Assembly: GCA_018969605.1 (NCBI GenBank)
Contig: JAGWXY010000001.1
Coordinates: 34,174-98,173, forward strand
Direction: 5' to 3'
DNA from: Verrucomicrobiota bacterium
GTDB lineage: Bacteria; Verrucomicrobiota; Verrucomicrobiia; Verrucomicrobiales; Akkermansiaceae
Length of the DNA stretch: 64,000 nucleotides
Part shown: positions 1 through 7,007 of the stretch, in pieces
How the letters are laid out: every line of letters starts with the position of its first letter
How positions within the stretch are numbered: the first letter of the stretch is position 1
Notes under the pieces: generated by a model
The model's database searches: none
What the model saw: the letters and a program-made list of their open reading frames with translations, nothing else
Told to the model about the DNA's origin: nothing
Position numbers and translations under genes: made by a program

Positions 1-527
1 AGTTGGGATTTGGAGTCACCGCTGAAGTTGAGGATGCGAAACTCGCGGGTTTGGCCGTTTCTTCCGGGGATGCCGACCTTTTGCGTCCAGTAAGGGCGTC
101 CGGGCGATTGGCTGAAGAATACGCGGTTGGTCGAAGTGCCTTCGGTGGCGCTGCCGGGCGGGTGGATGACGGCGACGGCGGAAAAGTTTCCCGGTTCGGT
201 GAGTTGGAAATGTTGGGTGAGGTCGACCTCGCGGGCGAGCGTTTGACCGGCGCCAATTTTCATCGGGCCAAAAATTTTGCGACCTCTTGGGTTCACGGTG
301 GTGCCGTTGCTGGTTTTGATCGAGAAGTCGAGCCATTGGAAGCGTCCGTCGCTTTGGAAGACCAGCTCGCGTCCGGCGTGGTTGGTGACAGTGACCACGG
401 CCAGGACCGGTTCGCCGGCGAGGTATTGTTTTTTTGTGATCTTCAGTGATGCTGCGAGCTGTGCCTCGGCATGGCCGATGCAGAGGAGCGTGATGGCGGC
501 AATGATTTTAGGGATATGATCAGCCAT
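1..527 (-). CDS. Secreted hypothetical protein, 3' end beyond the window
   Basis: This minus-strand frame stays open from an ATG at 525-527 to the window edge, giving about 175 residues with no stop, so the gene is cut at its C-terminus. The first 22 residues form a signal peptide (MADHIPKIIAAITLLCIGHA, then a likely AEA|Q cleavage), so the product is exported. The mature part begins with a beta-rich stretch (LKITKKQYLAGEPVLAVVTVTNHAG) that resembles the Ig-like domains of bacterial surface proteins. I do not recognise a named family and assign no function. Overlapping frames have skewed composition and look like shadows. Confidence 0.7.
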   Translation of the reverse strand, partial: MADHIPKIIAAITLLCIGHAEAQLAASLKITKKQYLAGEPVLAVVTVTNHAGRELVFQSDGRFQWLDFSIKTSNGTTVNPRGRKIFGPMKIGAGQTLAREVDLTQHFQLTEPGNFSAVAVIHPPGSATEGTSTNRVFFSQSPGRPYWTQKVGIPGRNGQTREFRILNFSGDSKSQ

Positions 528-581
528 GTCTCCGTCATGATAAGTCGAGGCGGGCGGTGGAGTCAACTGAAGGGGGGAGGT

Positions 582-611
582 GTTTCAAGTTTCAAGTATA
601 CAGTTTCAAGT
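582..611. repeat. Short phrase-like repeat (TTTCAAG)
   Basis: Three spaced copies of TTTCAAG lie in the 222-bp gap between two genes, with TATACAG between the second and third. A related pattern recurs at 6889-6911. The rest of the gap holds no recognisable gene. Confidence 0.5.
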
Positions 612-749
612 GAGGAAAGAGCGGGAAGAAGTGGCTGATTCTTTGGCGCTTCAGAACTTGGAGCGGGACGCTCCAAGGACGGCCTGGATCAGGATGATCC
701 AGCAACGGTGAAGAGGCGTGATTTTCGCGCGACGGTTTGGCTTGAGCTC

Positions 750-1475
750 TCAGAGTTTGCCCGGCCAGATCAGCTCGAGGTTGTTGGGTGGGTTTTCCAC
801 TTGGCGTGCGAGGCTGTTGGCGGTGAGGCCGAGCATCGGGTTGAGTTCGCAGCCGAGGTTTTCGAGTGCTTGGGCGGTCCAGACGTTGCAGACGCGCGGG
901 ATGAAGTAGCGGTGGGCGGATTCGAGTTGCACGCCCTTGCCCCAGCTTGATGGGCGTACGACGATGGGGCGGCCCTTGGCATCGGTGACTGAGCACTTGT
1001 TGAGGAAATCGGCGAGGGCCGGGCCTTTGCCCCGCGGGGTGAGTTTGCGCCAGATGCGATGATGGGGCATCACCTCGGCGACATTCCAATTTGTCGGGAT
1101 CAGTTCCATCACCGCCGGGGTTGGTGTGAGGATGACGCGCAGCAGGTTCCAGGTCGAGCCGATGCCTTCGGGCGAGTAGGCGTCGGTGTTGCCCCAGCTC
1201 ATCGTGACAAATTGCGGATTGCCGAAATTTTCCGGTGGGATGAAGCCGGATTCGATGAGCCAGTCGTAGGGGAAAACGAGGCCGGTGTGCCATTTGTCGG
1301 CGACCATCCACACCAGCACATGGGGTTCTTTGTTGTGCGATGTGGTGACAGTGCTGCGGACCGGAACTTTGGCGGTGGGGACTTTTTGTGTCGGCAGGCG
1401 CAGGCTGCATGATGCGAGCAAGGCCGCGGCGGCTGCCGTGCTTGCAAGCTTCAGGGCCGCGTGTGTGCGTGGCAT
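750..1475 (-). CDS. DUF2459-like lipoprotein
   Basis: The product is a 241-residue protein starting MPRTHAALKLASTAAAAALLASC, a lipoprotein signal with lipobox LLASC, so it is probably membrane-anchored. The core HVLVWMVADKWHTGLVFPYDWL resembles the DUF2459 / TIGR02117 family (conserved protein sometimes next to urease genes), whose activity is unknown. The ATG at 1473-1475 was chosen over an upstream in-frame start because it gives the lipobox and overlaps the stop of ppnP by one base (TGATG). It is the last gene of a four-gene minus-strand operon with FKBP, rhodanese and PpnP. No urease genes are nearby. The family call is moderate; the lipoprotein call is strong. Confidence 0.75.
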   Translation of the reverse strand: MPRTHAALKLASTAAAAALLASCSLRLPTQKVPTAKVPVRSTVTTSHNKEPHVLVWMVADKWHTGLVFPYDWLIESGFIPPENFGNPQFVTMSWGNTDAYSPEGIGSTWNLLRVILTPTPAVMELIPTNWNVAEVMPHHRIWRKLTPRGKGPALADFLNKCSVTDAKGRPIVVRPSSWGKGVQLESAHRYFIPRVCNVWTAQALENLGCELNPMLGLTANSLARQVENPPNNLELIWPGKL

Positions 1476-1795
1476 CAGTCCTGGATGAACGAGCAGATGT
1501 ATTCGCAGATGCCGTCCTTCACGGTGATGGTGAAGCCGCTGTTGCCGGCGACATCGAATGCGGATCCGGCCTCGATGTTGAGGGTTTTGTCGGCGCCATC
1601 GAGTACGACCTCGCAATCGCCGGCGATGATTTCCATGCGTTCAGGGGCGGCGGTGCCGAAATGGAATTTGCCGGGATAAATGAGGCCGAGAGTTTTGCGT
1701 GAGCCATCGCTGAAGTGAACGGTGTGGGAAACGACGCGGCCGTCGAAGTAGACGTTGGCTTTGCTATCGACGGTGACATTGCTGAACGAGGTCAT
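1475..1795 (-). CDS. ppnP: Pyrimidine/purine nucleoside phosphorylase
   Basis: The 106-residue product starts MTSFSNVTVDSKANVYFDGRVVSHTV and keeps the family pattern, including the TLGLIYPGKFHFGT segment and the PERMEIIAGDCEV strand. PpnP (formerly DUF1255/YaiE) is a small cupin-like cytosolic enzyme that splits nucleosides with phosphate into base and ribose-1-phosphate. Length is close to the usual 94-105 residues. The ORF could be extended upstream, but the extension is arginine- and histidine-rich and antisense-like, so the ATG at 1793-1795 was chosen. It follows the rhodanese gene by 23 bases and overlaps the next gene by one base. Confidence 0.9.
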   Translation of the reverse strand: MTSFSNVTVDSKANVYFDGRVVSHTVHFSDGSRKTLGLIYPGKFHFGTAAPERMEIIAGDCEVVLDGADKTLNIEAGSAFDVAGNSGFTITVKDGICEYICSFIQD

Positions 1796-1818
1796 GGTGT
1801 GTTGGGATGTGGGGGTGG

Positions 1819-2322
1819 TCAATCGGTGGGCAGTCCGGCTTTTTTCCATGCGTCGTATCCGCCGGAGAAAATTTTGGCCGGGTGGCCGTAGCCGGAAATG
1901 TGCATGGCGACCGTGCGTGCATCGGGGCACATGATGCCAGAGCAGTAGACGACGATCGGCTTGCCAGAAGCGACGGCGGATTTGAGCCGTTCGTTGATTT
2001 TGGCAATGGAGTTTTCGCAATCGGATTTTGGCAGGCTCTCGGCACCGGGGATGTGGCCGAGATGAAACAGGTAGCCGGGTCTTGCGTCGAAGATCAGCGC
2101 GTTGCCCGAGCCTTGGAGCGCGAACATTTCCTCGAGTGAGATCGAGGAGACATCGCCGCGGCCGTTCATGCGAACCGGCTTTTGGGTTTTGGGCTGCGGG
2201 TTGGTGGCTTGCTCCAATCTGCGTGCGGCTTGGTTATCACCGCGTGGTTGCGGCTTTGGGGCGCAGGCCGTGTGGGCGAGCGCCATCGCAAGCAATGCGG
2301 TGATGAGCCGGGCGCGAATCAT
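1819..2322 (-). CDS. Rhodanese-domain lipoprotein
   Basis: The 167-residue protein begins MIRARLITALLAMALAHTAC, a probable lipoprotein signal (lipobox AHTAC), followed by a proline- and glutamine-rich linker and one rhodanese domain from about residue 58. The domain keeps ALIFDARPGYLFHLGHIPGA and the active-site loop VVYCSGIMCPDA with the catalytic cysteine. Rhodaneses move sulfur from persulfide intermediates or bind small anions; an envelope-anchored single-domain form has no certain substrate. It overlaps the upstream FKBP gene by four bases (ATGA), so the two are very likely co-translated. Confidence 0.85.
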   Translation of the reverse strand: MIRARLITALLAMALAHTACAPKPQPRGDNQAARRLEQATNPQPKTQKPVRMNGRGDVSSISLEEMFALQGSGNALIFDARPGYLFHLGHIPGAESLPKSDCENSIAKINERLKSAVASGKPIVVYCSGIMCPDARTVAMHISGYGHPAKIFSGGYDAWKKAGLPTD

Positions 2323-3161
2323 TTGACGATCCGGATGAGTTCGACATCAAAGACCAATGTGCCGGCGGGTGCGCCTGGTGGCGGGTTCTCGCCGTAGGCA
2401 AGCTTGGCCGGAATCCAGAGTCGGCGTTTTTCGCCTTCGACCATGAGTTGCACGCCTTCGGTCCAGCCGGGGATCACGCGGTTGAGCGGGAAGACAACCG
2501 TCTCGCCGCGCATCACTGAGCTGTCGAAAAGTTTTCCGTCGGTCGTCCAGCCGGAATAGTGGACTTCGACTTGATCGGTGGCCTTCGGGTGAGTGGTGCC
2601 TTGGCCTTTTTCGAGAACGCGCGAGGCGATGCCGGATTCGGTTTTTTGGGCGGATGCGGGGGCCGCGGCCACATCGTCGGGAGTGGTGGGTGGTTTGGGT
2701 GCGGGCTTGATGCCGAGAAGCTCGACATCGAAGACCAGCAATCCGCCGGGGCGTCCGCCGCCGGGATTTTCGCCGTAGGCGAGGTTGGCCGGAATCCAGA
2801 AACGGCGTTTTTCGCCTTCGACCATGAGTTGCACGCCTTCGGTCCAGCCCTTGATGACTCCGTTGAGCGGGAAGCTGGCGGGTTGACCGCGTTTCACGGA
2901 GCTGTCGAAAAGTTTTCCATCGGTCGTCCAGCCCGAGTAGTGGACGGTGACGGTGTCGGTGGGGCCGGGGTGGGTGTTGCCTTTGCCTTTTTCGAGGACT
3001 TTCGAGCAGAGGCCGGACGCGGTTTTGTGGGCATCGGCAGGGGCGGCTTTCACATCGGATGGAGTTTCAATCATGGTATTGTCGGCGTGGGCGGTAAGGG
3101 TGATGGCGAGTGCGGCCGCGCAGCAGCTGGCGGCTGACTGAAGATTAGTTACGAGACGCAT
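2319..3161 (-). CDS. Secreted FKBP-type peptidyl-prolyl isomerase with two tandem domains
   Basis: The 280-residue protein has an N-terminal signal (MRLVTNLQSAASCCAAALAITLTAHA) and two FKBP domains of about 105 residues joined by a PAPKPPTTPDDV linker. Each domain carries VHYSGWTTDGKLFDSS, the GWTEGVQLMVEGEKRR core and LAYGENP. These proteins catalyse proline cis-trans isomerisation and help fold exported proteins, so a periplasmic role is expected. The two domains are nearly identical even at DNA level, for example around 2400-2480 and 2780-2860, which suggests recent duplication. ATG at 3159-3161 was preferred over an upstream start because it precedes the signal sequence directly. It heads the FKBP-rhodanese-ppnP-lipoprotein operon. 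Confidence 0.9.
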   Translation of the reverse strand: MRLVTNLQSAASCCAAALAITLTAHADNTMIETPSDVKAAPADAHKTASGLCSKVLEKGKGNTHPGPTDTVTVHYSGWTTDGKLFDSSVKRGQPASFPLNGVIKGWTEGVQLMVEGEKRRFWIPANLAYGENPGGGRPGGLLVFDVELLGIKPAPKPPTTPDDVAAAPASAQKTESGIASRVLEKGQGTTHPKATDQVEVHYSGWTTDGKLFDSSVMRGETVVFPLNRVIPGWTEGVQLMVEGEKRRLWIPAKLAYGENPPPGAPAGTLVFDVELIRIVK

Positions 3162-3222
3162 GTCGCGGACGACAAACCATCGCGGGCGAGCTGTCAATCC
3201 CGCGGAGCGGCTGGTGGAAAAA

Positions 3223-3606
3223 TCACCGGCGGGACTTTATTTCGGTCGTCTCGTTGCAGTAAGGGCAGCGAAAGCGGTTTTTTAAGAGTATTTGGAGTGC
3301 GACGCGGAGTCGGTAGCTGCCGAGAAAGCTTTTGGCCTTCGTGCTTTTTGAGCAACCTTTTCCCGACAGCACGGGGACTCGGCAAAGCGGGCACTGGCAG
3401 GTTGATGTAATGGCAAGTCGAATGGGAAAAAGAATCACGATGGAGCCCGCAAGTAAGAGCCCGATGGTGGCGAGTTCTTGAAGCTGGGTTATGAATGAGC
3501 ATGCATAGACCAAAATGGTTGCGAAGATCAGCAGTGTTTTGACGCATACCATGAGGGCAGCGACGCGGAAGCGGATGATTGAAGTTTTGTTTGGCAGTTT
3601 ATGCAT
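3223..3606 (-). CDS. Small membrane protein with zinc-ribbon-like cysteines
   Basis: The 127-residue product has two predicted membrane segments (about residues 17-41 and 45-67), followed by a cytosolic or periplasmic tail with paired CxxC motifs: CQCPLC near residue 71 and CPYC near residue 114. Four such cysteines could bind one zinc ion. I recognise no named family, so the function is unknown. Its composition is less GC-rich than its neighbours, and the region just upstream holds a transposase remnant, so it may sit in acquired DNA. The start is the ATG at 3604-3606. Confidence 0.6.
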   Translation of the reverse strand: MHKLPNKTSIIRFRVAALMVCVKTLLIFATILVYACSFITQLQELATIGLLLAGSIVILFPIRLAITSTCQCPLCRVPVLSGKGCSKSTKAKSFLGSYRLRVALQILLKNRFRCPYCNETTEIKSRR

Positions 3607-3637
3607 TTACTGCTGGGTGATGATGTGAACTTAATAA

Positions 3638-3893
3638 TCACACGATATCGCCAATAAGAAAAGCAAAGAATGTAATGTTTTTGAATAATTTGGGTCTGCG
3701 GGACGATGCGACCAAGAACCTTGATGAACGAGTTTTTTTTGCTGCAAGCCGGGCAAATGCCCGGCAGCGCCCCAAGAAGTGATCCCATGCCACCAATCCG
3801 CCATACGCCGTGAGCGCCTCGTCGCTGCCGCGCAGGTGAAATTGGCCGCCGTCAGTAAGGAATTAGAGATCCAGTTCTCCTTCATGCCACCTC
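3638..3893 (-). pseudogene. Decayed transposase N-terminus, IS1380-like
   Basis: On the minus strand one frame reads TDGGQFHLRGSDEALTAYGG followed by LVAWDHFLGR, which resembles the N-terminus of IS1380-family transposases (a TAYGGL...F pattern). The likely start (MKENWISNSLL, ATG near 3893) is in a different frame, so at least one frameshift separates it. Downstream the match fades, with LHSLLFLL surviving in yet another frame, and no full-length transposase follows. This is a non-functional fragment. The family assignment is from memory of the motif and is moderate; a search of the translated segment against ISfinder would settle it. Confidence 0.4.
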
Positions 3894-3991
3894 TCGAAAT
3901 CAATGCGACAGTCGAGCGGTTAGGACGCAGGAGAGAAGAGTCTAAAAGTCAAAAGACCAAGGTCAGCTCAAGATTCGCGGTTCCTCGATTT

Positions 3992-4111
3992 TTTGATTTT
4001 CAGACCTTTGATTTTCAGACCTTTGATTTTCAGACCTTTGATTTTCAGACCTTTGATTTTCAGACCTTTGATTTTCAGACCTTTGATTTTCAGACCTTTG
4101 ATTTTCAGACC
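3992..4111. repeat. Eight-copy 15-bp tandem repeat
   Basis: Eight consecutive copies of TTTGATTTTCAGACC occupy this segment; the GATTTTCAGAC core recurs at 3995, 4010, 4025, 4040, 4055, 4070, 4085 and 4100 without a mismatch. Because the unit is 15 bases and lacks stops, several frames stay open on both strands (QTFDF or FRPLI on plus, ENQRS or LKIKG on minus). These are judged non-coding, since no start, domain or neighbouring gene supports them. The array lies between the transposase remnant and a dispersed-repeat copy. Confidence 0.95.
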
Positions 4112-4154
4112 CATGGCTCCGCTTGCCAATTTGTCGCATTGTTTCTTGCAAGTG

Positions 4155-4407
4155 GTATTAGCGGCTTCGCCGGACCTCTTGAAATTGAATCCTTGTCCAT
4201 GGCTGCGTTGACGATCCGCCGTCGTTCTGCGAGCGATGGCGGGCAAGTCAGTCGTGGATGTCCAGCCACTTTGCCCGCACCCGCCGGTGCGACCGTTGCG
4301 GGCAACTCTTCGGTTCGGCTATGTCGCTCCGCGCCATGATCGCTACGCCTTGCCCTGGCCAAAACCCTCCCGCTCCACCGGCTGCGCCTTTTCGCAAACT
4401 GCTCTAA
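4155..4407 (-). mobile_element. Dispersed MITE-like repeat, copy A (one end lost)
   Basis: Read on the minus strand, this begins at the end TTAGAGCAGTTTGCGAAAAG (4388-4407) and continues through GCCGGTGGAGCG, TTTTGGCCAGGGCAAGGCG, GACATCCACGACTGA, CAACGCAGCCATGGACAA and CGGCGAAGCCGC. All these blocks occur in the same order in the copy at 39185-39392. Copy A has roughly 90 extra bases between the GGCG and GACATCC blocks and lacks a recognisable second terminal repeat, where the 15-bp array begins. It is non-coding as far as can be seen. Confidence 0.8.
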
Positions 4408-4456
4408 AGTCGGTTTATTGGCGCGAGCTTTTGGGTCGTGTTGCCTTGCGCCTATG

Positions 4457-5071
4457 TCAAGCTGCGTTGCGCATGAGTGCGACGAGTACGCCTTGGATGA
4501 TGAGTTCGCTGGCGGGAATGAGGTCAGGGTAATCGGGGTTTTCCGCCCGGAGGAAGGGTTGGCCTTTTTCGACGAGGTAGCGCTTGAGGGTGGTTTCGCC
4601 GTCGATCAAGGCGGCGACGATGTCGCCCTTGCGGGGTTCGCGTTGTTCGAGAATAACCGTATCGCCGTGGCAGATGTGGGCATCGATCATGGAGTCGCCG
4701 CGGACCTTGAGGGCGAAGGTTTTTGCGTTGCGATGGATGCCGAGGGCGGTGGCGTCGACGCTGATCGAGCCTTCGCTCTCGGGTGTGACGTCCTGGGCCA
4801 TGCCGGCTGCGATGTTGCCGTAGACGGGGATATTGCGGATTTCTCCGCGGTCGAGCTCGTCGGGGAAAATGACGGCGCGAGCTTTGCCTGGCAGGCGTTG
4901 GATCACGCCCTTGCGTTCGAGGGCGCGCAGGTGGCTCATGGCGGCCGTCTGGCTCGCGAACCCGAAGTAGTGCTGAATTTCCCGAGTGGAGGGCATCAGG
5001 CCGCTGCGACGCTGGGACATTTTCAGATACTCAAGAATGTCGTTTTGGCGGCGGGTGAGGTTGGCATGCAT
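4457..5071 (-). CDS. lexA: LexA SOS repressor
   Basis: The 204-residue protein begins MHANLTRRQNDILEYLKMSQ, with a winged-helix DNA-binding domain over about residues 1-70 and a C-terminal S24 peptidase domain. Autocleavage elements are all present: the Ala89-Gly90 scissile pair (IAAGMA), Ser127 in VRGDSMID and Lys163 in TTLKRY. LexA represses DNA-damage genes and cleaves itself when stimulated by RecA filaments. A longer in-frame upstream extension was rejected because the family starts at this M and a LexA box lies just before it. It is divergent from the TPR gene at 5226. Its length matches the family. Confidence 0.96.
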   Translation of the reverse strand: MHANLTRRQNDILEYLKMSQRRSGLMPSTREIQHYFGFASQTAAMSHLRALERKGVIQRLPGKARAVIFPDELDRGEIRNIPVYGNIAAGMAQDVTPESEGSISVDATALGIHRNAKTFALKVRGDSMIDAHICHGDTVILEQREPRKGDIVAALIDGETTLKRYLVEKGQPFLRAENPDYPDLIPASELIIQGVLVALMRNAA

Positions 5072-5083
5072 GATTTTGAACAG

Positions 5084-5097
5084 TGTTCGAGGGAACA
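5084..5097. promoter_or_regulatory. LexA operator upstream of lexA
   Basis: TGTTCGAGGGAACA is a perfect TGTTC-N4-GAACA palindrome 12 bases upstream of the lexA start codon. This matches the motif reported for verrucomicrobial LexA, so autoregulation is expected. The binding is inferred from the sequence. Confidence 0.85.
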
Positions 5098-5225
5098 AAG
5101 CATGCGATGTGGGGCTGATCAAGGGAAATTTTTTCAATTCAATGAGCATTTGGAAATCTGCCATTGCCCGCAGCTGCGGCTTGCGGTGTGGCCATGGCCC
5201 CGCTATGGTGCCTTTCCTAACAGCC

Positions 5226-6059
5226 ATGAAACCTATTTTTTTCATTTCCATATTCAATTTCCTTGCCGCCGTTGTGCCTGTTTTTGCTGAAGAACAAACG
5301 AGTGCCGACGTCAAGACTCCGCCAGCGGCTGTAACCAATGAAGAGGCTGTACAAAAATCGGATGGGGAAAATGGGCAAGCCTTGCCTCAGGAATTGATGT
5401 CGAACCAAAAGGAGTTTCTGAATCTTGCTGAAGAGCGGCGCAAGGATTTCATCAAGCATTTAAATGAAGCCAACCGGCTGTTTCAGCAGAAGCGTATTTT
5501 CGAAACGCTCGAACAACTTCAGAAGGCCGAGGCCATTTTCAAAGACAGCTCGGAGATCTACAATCTTCGTGCCAGCTGCTATGTAGAGATGCGGGCCTTC
5601 GACAAAGCGCTGGTGGATTTCAACAACGCCCTGAAGCTTTCCCAAGATAACCAGAGCATCCAGTTTAACATCGGTGAAGTTTATTTTGTGACTCAAGAGT
5701 GGCAGAAGGCTGTCGATATTTTCGAAAAGGTGATCAAGGGGGTTTCCCAGGACAACATCGCCTTGAGTCGTCTGATTGAGTTCAAAATCATGCTTTGCAA
5801 GAACAAGTTGGGTAAGAAGGACGAGGTGATGATCCTCTCCGAGAAGTATGATTTCCTCGATGATTCCCCTTACTATTACTATGCCAAGGCGGCGCTTGAG
5901 TATGAGGCCAAGAATTTGATCAAAGCCGAAGAGTGGTTGGCCATCGCAAGCCGGATTTTCGAAGATCCGAATATTCTCGCTCCATGGCAGGACACCTTGG
6001 TCGAGTACGGCTACATCAAAAGTTTCTACGGGGGTGAGGAAAGTCAGGAAGCGGAATGA
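5226..6059 (+). CDS. Secreted TPR-repeat protein
   Basis: The 277-residue protein has an N-terminal signal (MKPIFFISIFNFLAAVVPVFA, cleavage near AEE) and tetratricopeptide-like helices from about residue 70 to 215, including EIYNLRASCYVEMRAFDKALVDF and IQFNIGEVYFVTQEWQKAVDIF. TPR repeats mediate protein-protein contacts; no enzymatic motif is visible. The start at 5226 was chosen over an upstream in-frame start because the added residues would be antisense to lexA and lack a signal sequence. It is divergent from lexA and followed by tRNA-Arg. Its partner and pathway are unknown. Confidence 0.85.
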   Translation: MKPIFFISIFNFLAAVVPVFAEEQTSADVKTPPAAVTNEEAVQKSDGENGQALPQELMSNQKEFLNLAEERRKDFIKHLNEANRLFQQKRIFETLEQLQKAEAIFKDSSEIYNLRASCYVEMRAFDKALVDFNNALKLSQDNQSIQFNIGEVYFVTQEWQKAVDIFEKVIKGVSQDNIALSRLIEFKIMLCKNKLGKKDEVMILSEKYDFLDDSPYYYYAKAALEYEAKNLIKAEEWLAIASRIFEDPNILAPWQDTLVEYGYIKSFYGGEESQEAE

Positions 6060-6146
6060 TTCCCGCGAAACCGTGTGGTGCTTTGCTTGACCTTGCCAAG
6101 CCCGCCCGTGGCGCCTAAAGCTTGGCTCTGCCGCAAGCGCGTCAAT

Positions 6147-6221
6147 GGTCCCGTGGTCCAATGGATAGGACGATGGCCTCCGAAGCCGTAGGTACAGGTT
6201 CGATTCCTGTCGGGACCACCA
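6147..6221 (+). tRNA. tRNA-Arg (anticodon CCG)
   Basis: The sequence folds as a standard cloverleaf: acceptor GGTCCCG paired with CGGGACC, D arm GTCC/GGAC, anticodon stem ATGGC/GCCGT around loop CTCCGAA (anticodon CCG, reading CGG arginine codons) and T arm ACAGG-TTCGATT-CCTGT. The 3' ACCA is encoded in the DNA. Confidence 0.95.
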
Positions 6222-6417
6222 CTCAAAAAACCGCTGCAATCCGCTTGAAAGCAAGGGATTTTTGAATTTTTTCCCACCTTTCTTCATCGGTGGCGAGTTG
6301 CAAGAAATGGCACCCAATTGCCCCAAATCGAGGTCTGAAAATGCTACCTCGCGCTACTGAGCGCTACCATGTGCACGGACGAGCTGTACGCCAATTGAGT
6401 TTGGAAGATGAGAAGGT

Positions 6418-6773
6418 TGGTGGAGGCGAGGGGAGTCGAACCCCTGTCCGAGATGCCTTCAGCGATGGTATCTACATGTTTAGCAGGCGGTCTGGAGTTT
6501 TGGAGAGGCTGGGCCCGCTTGCGGCGTTGTCTTTCCTAGGAACCTGTTGGATCTCGACTCAAGCCCGGTGCCCCGGCTTTTGGTCCAGCCTTCTAAGTGT
6601 CGCCATCCCCCTCAGAAGGCGTCGGGGTTCTGACGTGGCCGTCAATTAAGCAGCCAGTGCGAGCTCGTTAGAGTCTGCATTTGTTTGTTTGAACGGCTTT
6701 TTTAGGAGGCCAGCCGATCAACCTCCACATGCAACCAGCGCATCGAACATCCCGTCGAAGCCGGGACGCCCCC
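6418..6773 (-). ncRNA. ssrA: Transfer-messenger RNA
   Basis: Both halves of the tRNA-like domain are recognisable on the minus strand. The 5' end is GGGGGCG followed by TCCCGGCTTCGACGGGAT, and the 3' end is GGACAGGGGTTCGACTCCCC, then CGCCTCCACCA. The GGGGGCG and CGCCTCC ends pair with one G-U. An internal frame encodes a tag ending ADSNELALAA followed by TAA (rc of 6649-6681 region). tmRNA rescues stalled ribosomes with SmpB and tags the nascent chain for proteolysis. The length of 356 nt is typical, and one continuous rather than permuted molecule is implied. Confidence 0.93.
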
Positions 6774-6888
6774 TGACGCAGGGTCGGGATCAAAATGCCA
6801 CGGATCGGAAGGATGGCAAGGGGGAAGTTGGGGGGAAGACGGAAGACTTGGAGACAGAAGATGAAGAAGGGGATGAACATTGAGAAAA

Positions 6889-6988
6889 GTTTCAAGTTTT
6901 CAGTTTCAAGAGAAGATAATGAAGAAGCGGCTTCTTCATCTTCTGTTTCGTTTCGAATTTCGAATTTCGAATTTCGAATTTCGAATTT
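6889..6988. repeat. Intergenic phrase repeats and small hairpin
   Basis: This AT-rich gap between ssrA and the carbonic anhydrase gene contains TTTCAAG-type copies (6889-6911), a perfect 8-bp inverted repeat TGAAGAAG / CTTCTTCA with a 3-base loop (6920-6938), and five exact tandem copies of CGAATTT (6954-6988). The hairpin may act as the terminator of the minus-strand carbonic anhydrase gene but has no clear U-tract. Confidence 0.75.
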
Positions 6989-7007
6989 AAGATTTATGAT
7001 TTTCTCC

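Noticed and set aside
592..1410. 272-residue minus-strand frame overlapping the DUF2459-like gene
   Set aside because: It is arginine-, histidine- and proline-rich and runs in a shifted frame over a gene with lipobox and family similarity.
3779..4339. Long plus-strand frame through the 15-bp repeats (QTFDF repeats)
   Set aside because: It is open only because the 15-base unit lacks stops; it runs across a transposase remnant and repeat copy and has no domain or plausible start.
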